DNA of 64,000 nucleotides from DASUAS01 sp963756895 (GTDB lineage Bacteria > Actinomycetota > Acidimicrobiia > IMCC26256 > DASPTH01), in assembly GCA_963756895.1 (NCBI GenBank), contig CAVWPI010000007.1, positions 434,001-498,000 on the forward strand, written 5' to 3'. Within the stretch, counting starts at the first letter, position 1. Every line of letters starts with the position of its first letter. This document shows positions 1 through 8,248 of this stretch, piece after piece. The notes under the pieces were generated by a model. It did no database searches and was not told where the DNA came from. It saw only the letters and a list, made by a program, of their open reading frames with translations. The translations under genes were made by a program, and so were the position numbers.

Positions 1-1
1 G

Positions 2-685
2 ATCGCACTTGACCCGAAGATCAGCATCTCGCTGCTCGGCGAGCGCGTGATCACCGACCCGGACGTCCGTTCGGACGCGGCGAGACGCCTCGGGATCGAC
101 GTCGGGACGATGAACCAGGAGGCGTGCGTGAACTCGCGCATCGCGTATCTGGAGGTCGGTGAGCTCGAGGATCCCCGACCCGAGGTGCTCGACTTCGCGG
201 CTCAGGTCTTCGCTGCGCTCGAGGGCCTCCCCGGCTCGTCGAGCACCGCCGTGGAACGGCTCCCGGCCGAGCTCCGCGACGAGATCGAGAGCGCGCTGCT
301 CCTCGGCGAACCGGAAGTGGTCGGCGGCGGGACAGGTGCCGGAGGTGTACTCATCTCGTGGGATGGACGGCCCGTCGACTACAGCGCGCTGCTCTCTGCG
401 CGGTACGTCAACCTCGTGCCGGTCCCCAGCCTTCGTGAGGTCCTCGGCCGGATCTCTTCGACGACGCAGACGTGCGGGGTGTTCCCGGTCTCGGTGCGAG
501 AGGCGTTGCGGGACCAACTGGCGCTCGCGGGCGTCCAGCGCGTCGTCACGCTGGGCGTGGCCGCTGCCGGCGGAGACAACCAGGCGATCCCACAAGACGG
601 CGTCGAGGTGCTGCGGCGCATGTGTCGCTGGATCGTCGACGAAGGGGATCGAGCCGCGTCGGAAGCCGTGCCCGTGGTGCGCTGA
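2..685 (+). CDS. Acyl-CoA reductase, LuxC family (5' end outside window)
   Basis: The reading frame is open from base 2, so the N-terminal half lies upstream; 227 residues are visible. LuxC-family enzymes reduce acyl-CoA or acyl thioesters to aldehydes with NADPH through a cysteine acyl-enzyme. The segment TMNQEACVNSR (around 109-141) looks like the LuxC catalytic-cysteine region, and the remainder (VNLVPVPSLREVL, VQRVVTLG) fits the C-terminal lobe. An in-frame GTG at 47 is internal. It heads a cluster of dehydrogenases and hydrolases, where an aldehyde-forming CoA reductase would fit. Family call is fairly sure; the substrate is unknown. Confidence 0.7.
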   Translation: MALDPKISISLLGERVITDPDVRSDAARRLGIDVGTMNQEACVNSRIAYLEVGELEDPRPEVLDFAAQVFAALEGLPGSSSTAVERLPAELRDEIESALLLGEPEVVGGGTGAGGVLISWDGRPVDYSALLSARYVNLVPVPSLREVLGRISSTTQTCGVFPVSVREALRDQLALAGVQRVVTLGVAAAGGDNQAIPQDGVEVLRRMCRWIVDEGDRAASEAVPVVR

Positions 686-773
686 CGAGGCCGCGTCCTG
701 TCGGATCCCTCGCCTTGCGACATCCGACCTTGGACAGACACTGCACAGACGCGATCAAACCGATGGAGCCAAA

Positions 774-1711
774 GTGCCGTACCTGAGCATGCAATGGGGC
801 ACCGCCAACGTGGGGAAGCACGCGCTCCGCAACATCGCCGAGCGGCCCGGGTTCGAGCTGGTCGGCGCGTGGGTGTACAACCCCGACAAGGTCGGCCAGG
901 ATGCGGGCGAGCTGCTCGGCCCGGAGCCGCCGGGCGTCCGGGTGAACCCCGGGCTCCATCTGCAGGGGGCGGGCGAGAACGCCGCCGCTCGCCTGCGCGC
1001 CGCCTGCGACGAGGGCGGGTCCTCGTTCTTCGACGTGGGGATCAACCCCGGGTTCGCCATGGACCTCTGGCCGATCACGCTGTCGCGCGTCTGTCGACGC
1101 ATCGACAAGATCACCGCCACCGAGGTCGTGGACGTCACGCGCTACGCCTCCATCCACATGGTGCGAGACGCCATCGGCTTCGGAGTGCCTCCCGATCAGC
1201 CGGTCCCGGTGGATGCGCACAACCAGGAGGTGTACGAGTCCGTGTACTACCTCGCGATGCGGATGTTGGCCGACGCGATCGGCATCGACCTCGACGGGGT
1301 GAAGTACCACCGCGGAGTGGCCACCACCGACCGGGACATCGAGATCGCCGCGAGCACCATCGAAGCGGGCACCGTGGCCGCGATGAAGTTCGTCTTCGAC
1401 GGCACGGTCGACGACCGTCCGGTGATCTCGCTCCAACTGGTGCGGCGGGTGAGCGACGAGGTTGCGCGCGAGTGGCCGACCGGCGACAGCCGCTGGCTCG
1501 TCCACATCGACGGCGGCGATCCGGTGGTCGACTCGGAGTTGGTGATGGCGACGGAGGAGGACGCCGGTCGTGCGGTGTCGCTCTCGGTCGCGACGCTGCT
1601 GCTCAACGCGGTCCCGACCGTCGTGGAGACGCCGCCCGGTCTCCTCGACAACCTCACCCCCCCCTGCACGGCGGAGGCTACGTCGAGCGTCGCGCGCTTG
1701 CGCGGAGCTGA
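774..1711 (+). CDS. DapB/diaminopentanoate-dehydrogenase-like NAD(P) oxidoreductase, frameshifted and internally shortened
   Basis: Starting at GTG 774, the N-terminus (QWGTANVGKHALRNI) is a Rossmann nucleotide-binding segment typical of dihydrodipicolinate-reductase-like dehydrogenases. A later block (GGSSFFDVGINPGFAMDLW) matches the catalytic-domain motif of that family. Two oddities are visible. The stretch between LLGPEPPGVRV and NPGLHLQ is shorter than usual, lacking roughly 50-60 residues that normally complete the Rossmann fold. An eight-C run at 1657-1664 shifts the frame: one frame runs on into the opposite gene, while the shifted frame ends properly at 1711 with GGGYVERRALARS. The frameshift may be sequence error; the internal deletion may make the protein inactive. 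Function otherwise unknown. Confidence 0.6.
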
Positions 1712-1731
1712 CCGCCGACGCCGAGGACGGC

Positions 1732-2740
1732 TCAGGTCGTGTCGACCGAACGACCAGCGAGGCGCGCGTAGAAGTCGCTCGGGTAGCTCGCGGGCAGCGC
1801 CGTCGCGCGATCCAACGAGGCCCAGAACGACTCGTCGGCCTCGAGCGTGAGCGCGCCGAGTTGCTCACGCAGTTCGCGGGCCGATCGCGCGGCGGTGAGC
1901 GTCGCCGTAATCTCCGGTTGGCGGATCACCCATGCGAGCGCGACCTGTCCGGGTGTCGCACCGATCTGCGCCGCATGCTCGATCACCACCTCGGTGACCC
2001 GGAACACCCTGGCCTCGTCGCTCAGGTAGACATCCGGGTTCTCGACGGCGCGACTGTCGGCCGGGAGCTCGTCTCGACGACGCCAGCCGGCCGCCAGCTG
2101 GCCACCGTGGAGCGGGCCGTACGCGATGAAGCGCGAGACCGATGGCGTGCGCGTAGCCGAAGTGCTCGCGTTCGAGGTCGCGCCGGATGAGGCTGTACAT
2201 CATCTGGGCCGACGCCAGCTCTCGCCACGAACTCTGCGCCGCCAGGGTCGCCGCGTGCGCCAGCTGCCAGGCGAAGAAGTTCGAGCAGGCCGCGTGCCGG
2301 ATCAAGCCTTCGTCAACCAGCGCGTCGAGGGCACCCAACGAGTCCTCGAGCGGCACCGACGCGTCGAACGAGTGCATCTGGAAGAGGTCGAGGTGGTCCG
2401 TTCCCAGCCGGCGGAGCGTTCCCTCGAGCGACGCGCGGATGTTCTCGGGACCGAGCCCCCACGAGCCCCCGCCGGGTGAGGGGAACCCGACCTTGCTGGC
2501 GAGCACGACCTCGTCGCGACTCCCAGCGACGAGACGCCCGAGGATGCGCTCCGACTCTCCCCCGCCGTAGATGTTCGCGGTGTCGAAGAAGTTGCCGCCC
2601 GCGTCGCGATACGCGTGGACGATCTCGGCCGCCGCCTGCTTGTCGCACCCCCAGTTCGGCGTACCGAAGTTCATGGCACCGAGACAGATCGGCGCGACCC
2701 GGATCCCGGTTCGCCCGAGATCGGTGAGCTCCATGTTCAC
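1732..2740 (-). CDS. Aldo/keto reductase, single frameshift
   Basis: NAD(P)H-dependent carbonyl reductase of the AKR superfamily, probably cytosolic. The start region (GRTGIRVAPICLGAMNFG), the tetrad residues Asp and Tyr in DTANIYGGGESE, Lys in VVLASKVGF and His in LFQMHS are all present. After FGYAHAIG an extra base around 2132-2140 throws the frame; the continuation RFIAYGPLHGG then VFRVTEVVIEHAAQIGATP is read in a second frame to 1732, restoring a normal-length AKR of about 335 residues. GTG 2740 overlaps the stop of the upstream NTF2-like gene; ATG 2734 is an alternative start. Likely sequence error, because no other damage is seen. Probably co-transcribed with the NTF2-like gene. Confidence 0.8.
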
Positions 2741-3201
2741 GGCTCTGTGCGCTCGTCGCCCGAGTCGCTCCGGTCGAGCGGCTCGTGGAGGTGGGAGGAG
2801 AGGTCACCGGCGAGGTCGGGAATCATGTGACGGTGGCGGAACCACCAACGTCCGTCGACGCGCACGAATTCGTCGTGGTACCGACCGGCGATGACCGGGA
2901 GGACTCCGGCAGGTGCCTGGTGCATCCCCAGGAAGTAGGCCTTGCTGGTCGCCGAGTCGCCGTCGACCTCGACCTGGAGGTTGCTGGTGAACAGCAGCGT
3001 GTCGGGGAGCTTCTCGGGGAAGTGCACCGAGGTGCGGTACATCTGCGCGACCGCTTCGGAGCCCACGTGCACGTCGTCGTTGATGGTCGAAGTGATACGG
3101 CCGTAGCGGAACAGCGCACCGAGCTCGTCGATCCGCCCGAGGTTGAGAAGTTCGGCGTAGCGCGCGATCAAGTTGCTGATCTCGTCGCGATCGTCGCTCA
3201 T
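2737..3201 (-). CDS. NTF2/SnoaL-like protein
   Basis: A 154-residue protein with the start DEISNLIARYAELLNLGRIDEL and a cone-like alpha+beta pattern ending in VDGRWWFRHRHMI, the arrangement of SnoaL-like/NTF2-like domains. Members act as small hydratases, isomerases, cyclases or ring-hydroxylating dioxygenase beta subunits, and many have no assigned reaction. The stop overlaps the aldo/keto reductase start by four bases, so the two are translationally coupled. It is divergent from the aldehyde dehydrogenase at 3385. A second NTF2-like gene occurs at 7620-8069 in the same cluster. The specific role is not assignable. Confidence 0.75.
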   Translation of the reverse strand: MSDDRDEISNLIARYAELLNLGRIDELGALFRYGRITSTINDDVHVGSEAVAQMYRTSVHFPEKLPDTLLFTSNLQVEVDGDSATSKAYFLGMHQAPAGVLPVIAGRYHDEFVRVDGRWWFRHRHMIPDLAGDLSSHLHEPLDRSDSGDERTEP

Positions 3202-3315
3202 GTCGGCACCTCACACTCGTCCTACGCGGGCTTGGAGCTCTTTCTAGCAGCACTCAACTTTCATGTGGCGCGGCAACGCCTGGGACGGCAACCGCCCCTC
3301 GCCAAGAGGTGGTTG

Positions 3316-3333
3316 AGTAGTGTACGCACCACT
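3316..3333. promoter_or_regulatory. Imperfect inverted repeat in divergent intergenic region
   Basis: AGTAGTG-tacg-CACCACT, six of seven arm bases pairing, lies between the divergent NTF2-like and aldehyde dehydrogenase genes, about 50 bases upstream of the latter. It could be a repressor operator. No regulator is encoded next to it, so this is a positional guess. Confidence 0.3.
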
Positions 3334-3384
3334 GCTGTAGCGGCGCGGTGCTCCACGCCGCCGGGAGCGAAGGGACGCACAGCC

Positions 3385-4842
3385 ATGACCGACGACCGGA
3401 CCGCAATTCTCGAGACCTCGCTCATCATCGGCGACCGCCGCGTCGACGATTCCAAGGGCGGGTGGATGGAGCACATCAACCCGGCGACCGGGCAGCCGAA
3501 CCCGAAGAAGATCTCGGTCGCGTCGGTCGACGAGGTCGACGACGCGGTCACCGCCGCACGCGAAGGCTTCAAGGTGTGGCGCAGCTGGACTCCCGACAAG
3601 CGACGCGACGCGCTCTTCAAGCTCGCCGACGTGCTCGTCGAGAACAGCGAGCTGCTCGGGACCGCTGGTGCGCTCGAGACCGGCGCCCCCTACAGCGGCT
3701 ACGGCGGCGTCTACTCGGCCGATTGGATCCGCTACTACGCGGGCTGGGCCGACAAGATCACCGGCGAGAGCATCAACGCGTACCCGTACCCCGGCATCGA
3801 CTACACGAAGCCCGAGCCGTACGGCGTCGTGGCGGTGTTCGTCGCGTCCAACGGTCCGACTGGCTTCTTCGGGATGGCCGGGGCGCCGGCGCTCGCGGCC
3901 GGCTGCTCCATCGTCATCAAGCCCCCTGAGCTCGCGCCGTACACGTCGATCATCTTCGGGCGCCTCGCGCTCGAGGCAGGCCTGCCACCGGGTGTCGTCA
4001 ACGTGGTGAACGGTGGCGGCGACGTCGGCAACGCGCTCGTCACCCACTCCGGCGTCGACAAGGTGACGTTCACCGGTGGCACCGCGACCGGGAAACGGCT
4101 CCAGGCCGCGTGCGCGGAGACCCTCACGCCGTTGGTGCTCGAGCTCGGCGGCAAGTCGGCGAACATCATCTTCGCCGACGCCGACGTCGATGCCGCGATC
4201 GCGCCTTCCGCACGGTTCACCAACAACGCCGGCCAGGGCTGCTCGATGCCCTCACGCCTGCTCGTGGAGCGGTCGGTCTATGAGCGCGTCATCGACGGCG
4301 TGCACGAGGTCACCAAGCAGGTGGTCGTCGGCCGCCCGTTCGACGAAGGCGTCACGATGGGTCCGGTCATCAGCGAGGCCTCGGCGAACCGCATCGTCGG
4401 CCTGATCACCGAGGCCAAGGACATCGGTGCCGCGCAGGTCCTGTGCGGCGGCGGCCGCATGGGTGGCGACCTCGCCGAGGGCTTCTTCGTCGAGCCGACC
4501 ATCCTCGTCGATGTCGACAACTCGGCGCCGATCGCGCAGACGGAGATCTTCGGGCCGGTGCTCTGCGTGATGCCCTTCGACGACGAAGAGGAGGCGATCG
4601 CGCTCGCCAACGACACCGGCTACGGACTTGCCGCGTACGCGCAGACCTCGAACATGAACCGGGCGCACCGCCTGATCGACGGCCTCAACGCGGGCACCGT
4701 GCAGATCAACAGCACCGGTCCCGGTCCGGTCTCGCCGGCGTCGCCGTTCGGCGGGATCAAGCAGAGCGGCTACGGGCGCGAGGGCAGCCGACTCGGGCTC
4801 GACGAGTTCCTGATGATCAAGAACGTCTACCTCAACATCTGA
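3385..4842 (+). CDS. NAD(P)-dependent aldehyde dehydrogenase
   Basis: A 485-residue, full-length ALDH oxidising an aldehyde to an acid or CoA ester, soluble. The start at ATG 3385 follows a purine-rich stretch. Catalytic elements are visible: ELGGKSANIIF with the general-base Glu, the nucleophile Cys in NNAGQGCSMPSR, FTGGTATGKR for cofactor binding, and EIFGPVLCVMPF. The C-terminus FGGIKQSGYGREG is typical. It stands alone on the plus strand between two minus-strand genes in the catabolic cluster and is intact, unlike several neighbours. The substrate cannot be inferred; the LuxC-type enzyme or the alcohol dehydrogenase could supply aldehydes. Confidence 0.92.
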   Translation: MTDDRTAILETSLIIGDRRVDDSKGGWMEHINPATGQPNPKKISVASVDEVDDAVTAAREGFKVWRSWTPDKRRDALFKLADVLVENSELLGTAGALETGAPYSGYGGVYSADWIRYYAGWADKITGESINAYPYPGIDYTKPEPYGVVAVFVASNGPTGFFGMAGAPALAAGCSIVIKPPELAPYTSIIFGRLALEAGLPPGVVNVVNGGGDVGNALVTHSGVDKVTFTGGTATGKRLQAACAETLTPLVLELGGKSANIIFADADVDAAIAPSARFTNNAGQGCSMPSRLLVERSVYERVIDGVHEVTKQVVVGRPFDEGVTMGPVISEASANRIVGLITEAKDIGAAQVLCGGGRMGGDLAEGFFVEPTILVDVDNSAPIAQTEIFGPVLCVMPFDDEEEAIALANDTGYGLAAYAQTSNMNRAHRLIDGLNAGTVQINSTGPGPVSPASPFGGIKQSGYGREGSRLGLDEFLMIKNVYLNI

Positions 4843-4860
4843 CGCCAGGCGGCGCGTCGA

Positions 4861-5988
4861 TCAGTCCTGGCCGTAGCGGCCGACGAGCGACGACTTCCAG
4901 TACTCGCCGCGCTCCTTGCCGTCGGCGTCGAGCGACCGGGCAACGAGGTAACCCGCGCCCACCCAACCCCGGTGGAGCCACGGGCCGAACGAGATCCGCG
5001 TGCCCGCCGACCCCGACGCCGCGGGCAGCATCTTGACCCGCTCGAGTGACTCCTTCACGCCCATGGGCGAGAGCGGAGCGGCGTCGGCGAACGCGTACAG
5101 GAGCGCCATCGCGCAGTCACGCCAGAGCAACGCGTTGAAGTACTCCGGGCGCCAGCCGTACGCCGCTTCGTACTCGTCGAGGAACTGCTGGCCGACCGGG
5201 TTGCCCTCGTCGTACTGCTCGAGACCGATCCAGCCTTGGTACGCATCCCAGAGGTGCTCGTTGAAGCCGGTCTCGAACGCAGTGCCCATGTAGCGCGGAG
5301 GATCCCAGTCCAACTCGGTGAGCGCGGCGTTGATCTCTGCGACACCCAGGCCGAAGCCGCAATGCACGATCGCACTCGCGCCCGCCTCGTGGAGCGCAGC
5401 AACCGCGGCCGAGATGTCCTGCCCGGTCTGCGCGATGGCTTCCTCGGCGACGATCTGGATGCCCTCGAACTGCGCGGCCCGCCGGAAGTTCTTGAGGTAC
5501 TCGGGACCGATGTACGAGCGCTCGACGAGCACTCCGGCCGTCATCTGACCCGACTTGGCCATGAGGTGCGCCCAGAGGATCGGCTCGTCGGTCATGGAAC
5601 CGTTGTTGAGCAGGAACGTCCACTCCCCCAGCCAGTGCTCGGAACCGCAGACGCTGATGGCGGGCACCCGGAACTGGCGCTCGACCTCCGGCCGCACCGT
5701 CACTGCGTTGTCGCTGATGTTCGGGCCGATCACGGCCACGCACCCCTCCTCGACCAGCTCTCCGAACGCGTCGACCACGACCTTGGTGTTCCCCCGAGGC
5801 AGCCCCTGCACCGTCCGGTACACGACCTCCACCGGGCGGTCGATCACCCCCGACTCGTACCCGCCACGGAACACGAGCTCCAGGGGCTCCGCGTAGAGCC
5901 TGTGGTCATCCATCTTGGCGCTGTCGCTGACGTAATCCAACAGAAAGCCCACCTTGATGGGCTCGGCCTGGCTCATCGCGTTCGGCAT
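4861..5988 (-). CDS. Leu/Ile/Val-type periplasmic-binding-fold protein, orphan
   Basis: A 375-residue protein with the two-lobed type I binding fold (KVGFLLDYVSDSAKMDD; VAVIGPNISDNAVTV; ISVCGSEHWLGEWTF). This family carries small ligands to ABC permeases or acts as a sensor domain. Two things are odd. The N-terminus (MPNAMSQAEPIKVGF) has no signal peptide or lipobox, and no permease or ATPase gene is nearby. It may therefore be a cytoplasmic ligand-binding or regulatory protein, or the start may be misplaced. ATG 5976 is an alternative start. It is convergent with the aldehyde dehydrogenase and divergent from the SDR remnant. Confidence 0.75.
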   Translation of the reverse strand: MPNAMSQAEPIKVGFLLDYVSDSAKMDDHRLYAEPLELVFRGGYESGVIDRPVEVVYRTVQGLPRGNTKVVVDAFGELVEEGCVAVIGPNISDNAVTVRPEVERQFRVPAISVCGSEHWLGEWTFLLNNGSMTDEPILWAHLMAKSGQMTAGVLVERSYIGPEYLKNFRRAAQFEGIQIVAEEAIAQTGQDISAAVAALHEAGASAIVHCGFGLGVAEINAALTELDWDPPRYMGTAFETGFNEHLWDAYQGWIGLEQYDEGNPVGQQFLDEYEAAYGWRPEYFNALLWRDCAMALLYAFADAAPLSPMGVKESLERVKMLPAASGSAGTRISFGPWLHRGWVGAGYLVARSLDADGKERGEYWKSSLVGRYGQD

Positions 5989-6040
5989 GTCGTCCCTCTC
6001 CTCGGTCGCCGCGAGTCGTTGCGGATCGACGTTGCTCGGT

Positions 6041-6059
6041 CAGTGTCTACTACACACTG
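6041..6059. promoter_or_regulatory. Palindrome upstream of SDR remnant
   Basis: CAGTGT-ctactac-ACACTG, a perfect 6-bp inverted repeat with a 7-base spacer, lies in the divergent region between the binding-protein gene and the SDR remnant. AGTGTCTACT here resembles AGTGCCTACT at 8155-8164, in front of the alcohol dehydrogenase. Candidate operator for a cluster-specific regulator that is not in the window. Confidence 0.4.
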
Positions 6060-6112
6060 GAGTCAGGCTCCCGGCGTCGACGACGTCGGTTTCTGCACCC
6101 GAGGAGGACCAC

Positions 6113-6502
6113 ATGATCGAGTTCGACGGGGCCGTCGCGATCGTCACGGGCGCGGGGCGAGGGCTCGGACGCCTGTACGCGCTCGAGCTCGCGCGGCGCG
6201 GCGCCGCGCGTCGTCGTCAACGACCTCGGTACCTCGGTGGTCGGAGATGGCGCCGACCCTGCAGCCGCCCACCGACTCGTCGCGGAGATCGAAGCCGCCG
6301 GCGGCGCGGCAGTCGCCTTCCAGCGCTCCGTCGCCGATCCGGCCGGCGGCGAAGCGATCGTCGCGACCGCGCTCGAAGCGTTCAGTCGCGTCGACGCCGT
6401 CGTCTCCACGCCGGGATCCAGAAGCCCGTGCCGCTCGACGAACTGACGATCGACGACTGGCGGCGCACGCTCGACGTGCACCTCGACGGCGCCTTCAACT
6501 GA
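6113..6502 (+). pseudogene. Short-chain dehydrogenase remnant
   Basis: The ATG at 6113 follows GGAGGA and opens a clear SDR start, AIVTGAGRGLGRLYALELA (TGxxxGxG nucleotide motif). The frame then shifts near 6200 (continuing VVVNDLGTSVVGDGADPA in another frame) and again near 6410, and the protein ends after TIDDWRRTLDVHLDGAFN at 6502. Only about 130 residues, roughly half of the family length, can be recovered. The NNAG-type motif and the catalytic Ser-Tyr-Lys part are absent and I see no remnant of them in 6503-6634. Unlike other frameshifted genes here, the missing 3' half cannot be explained by indels, so this is probably a real pseudogene. Confidence 0.7.
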
Positions 6503-6634
6503 ACACGAACCGACCGGAGCCCTGGGCCTTCGTCGCCCGGAACGCGGGTTGCGCGACGGTTCGTAGAACACCGCTCGGCCCGACGGAGTGCGAGCGCACG
6601 CGTCGCAAGCGACGACGACCATTGCGGAACGGCG

Positions 6635-7573
6635 TCATCCTATGGCGATCGGATTGATGGGGCTGCCCGCGCCACCCGTGACCTTCAGCGCACCAACGGC
6701 CAACAAGAACTCGGTGCACCCGTCGAGCGAGAGCTCGCGGAGGTACAGGTGCTCCATGAGCGTGACCCCGCGCTTCACCAGGAGCTCGACGTGCACCCCG
6801 ACGAAGTCGTCTCGGTCGAACGGCATCTTCTCGACCGCACCGTTGTCCGCGCCCACAGCCGCGATGTCGTGGTCGTCGATGAACGTCACCGCGTCGAACC
6901 CGATGCCCGGTTGCGCGTGGGAACCACCCCCACCGGGCGTGAACGCGGTCCCGCCGGCAGCGAAGAGATCGAGCCAGCCGGTGCGGATCAACAAGATGTC
7001 ACCGGGGCGGATCTCGGTGCCCTGGGCGGCACGACACGACTCCAGCATCGCGGCGTCGACGAGCGCACCCGGTTCGAGCCAGTCGAGGCCGAGGTGCTTC
7101 GGCAGATCGAGCATCACCCCCCGACCGGCGAAGCTGCCCGTCTTCGTGATGTCGAGCTTCTGCGCGCCGCCGGCCGTCGTGAAGGTCTCGGCTCCGTAGC
7201 CGTTGTACATCTTGTGGTCGGAGAACACGTGCGAGAGCGCGTCCATGTGCGTGATGCTGTGCGACGCGATCACGAGGACGTCCTCGTTCGCACCGCGACC
7301 CTCGGGCGCGCCCAGCGGCAGGTACATCTCCGAGTCCGCGGCGCTCGTGAGGCTGAGTCGCTGCGGGTTACCCCGGTACTCGAAGATGGGCACGCCGTGA
7401 CGCTGGATGGGGAGCGCGAGGCTGTAGACCTTGCCGGTCCGACACGCGCCGGCGGCGGCCAACACGGCCTCCGGCGTGATGAGGTTGAGTGTGCCGCGTT
7501 CGTCGTCGTCGCCCCAACGGCCCCAGTTGCCCGGGCGCGCGCTGGATTCGGTCTCGGTCACGTCGTTCCCCAT
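6635..7573 (-). CDS. Cyclase/kynurenine formamidase-family hydrolase
   Basis: A 312-residue metal-dependent hydrolase of the cyclase family (PF04199 type). The signature HxxTHxDxxxH is seen as SHSITHMDALSHVF, and the C-terminal half carries IRPGDILLIRTGWLDL followed by PGIGFDAVTFIDDHD. Relatives hydrolyse amides or lactones or act in polyketide and aromatic degradation. The start at ATG 7573 is preferred over longer in-frame extensions because the family begins around NWGRWGDDDERGTLN. It is transcribed after the NTF2-like gene at 7620-8069, with a 46-base gap, so probably one transcript. Within this cluster it could open a ring or lactone, but the substrate is unknown. Confidence 0.85.
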   Translation of the reverse strand: MGNDVTETESSARPGNWGRWGDDDERGTLNLITPEAVLAAAGACRTGKVYSLALPIQRHGVPIFEYRGNPQRLSLTSAADSEMYLPLGAPEGRGANEDVLVIASHSITHMDALSHVFSDHKMYNGYGAETFTTAGGAQKLDITKTGSFAGRGVMLDLPKHLGLDWLEPGALVDAAMLESCRAAQGTEIRPGDILLIRTGWLDLFAAGGTAFTPGGGGSHAQPGIGFDAVTFIDDHDIAAVGADNGAVEKMPFDRDDFVGVHVELLVKRGVTLMEHLYLRELSLDGCTEFLLAVGALKVTGGAGSPINPIAIG

Positions 7574-7619
7574 TCTCCTCGAGGTGGCCTGCACGACCGA
7601 AGCGTCGGTCGTCGCCGAT

Positions 7620-8069
7620 TCACCAGCCGCGCGGCTGCTTCTCGTAGTACTTGTCGGCGTCGGGCGACGGCGTGTCCATGTCGCGCCACATGCGCCACTC
7701 ACCGTCGACCTTGCGCATGACCGCGAGGTACCGCCCACCGTGGTCCAGACCCGCGACGCCTTCCTCAGGCTTGCGCGTGACCCTGAACGTCCCCACCACG
7801 ACGGCGACGTCACCCACGATGTCGATCGAGTCGACTTCGCTGATCGCGTTGCGCTCGTAGCCCTCGCCCGTGCGCCTGACGTACCAGTCACGGATGTCGT
7901 CGTGGCCGAACATCGCGGCGTGGTTGTAGGGGATCGAGATGGCATCGGGCGCGTACCACTGCAGGATGGCGTCGAGATCCGCTTGCCGGTACTCGTCGCT
8001 CTGGTCCTGGAACGAAGAGCGCGTCATGCGCGCTCGGAGCAGCTGTTCGTCGTCGGTCGGATCCGACAT
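7620..8069 (-). CDS. NTF2/SnoaL-like protein
   Basis: A 149-residue protein resembling SnoaL/DUF4440 domains: an N-terminal helix pair (DQSDEYRQADLDAILQWYA), then beta strands (ISEVDSIDIVGDVAVVVGTF) and a C-terminal KVDGEWRMWRDMDT. Family members bind small hydrophobic ligands and include isomerases and hydratases; many are uncharacterised. It probably forms an operon with the downstream cyclase-family gene and is divergent from the alcohol dehydrogenase. It is only a distant relative of the NTF2-like protein at 2737-3201. Reaction not assignable. Confidence 0.75.
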   Translation of the reverse strand: MSDPTDDEQLLRARMTRSSFQDQSDEYRQADLDAILQWYAPDAISIPYNHAAMFGHDDIRDWYVRRTGEGYERNAISEVDSIDIVGDVAVVVGTFRVTRKPEEGVAGLDHGGRYLAVMRKVDGEWRMWRDMDTPSPDADKYYEKQPRGW

Positions 8070-8248
8070 GCACCCTCCCCCTCGGCAGCGACTGCACTCC
8101 CACGGTCGGTGCGCACCCTACGGGCATCCGATGCGCCGAGCAACCGCTCTAGAGAGTGCCTACTGGTCAGACTGACTGTTTCCTCCCCCGCTGATCAGGC
8201 ATTTCACCCCACGCATTTGGACAGTGCTCACAGCACCCGAGCTGTGGC

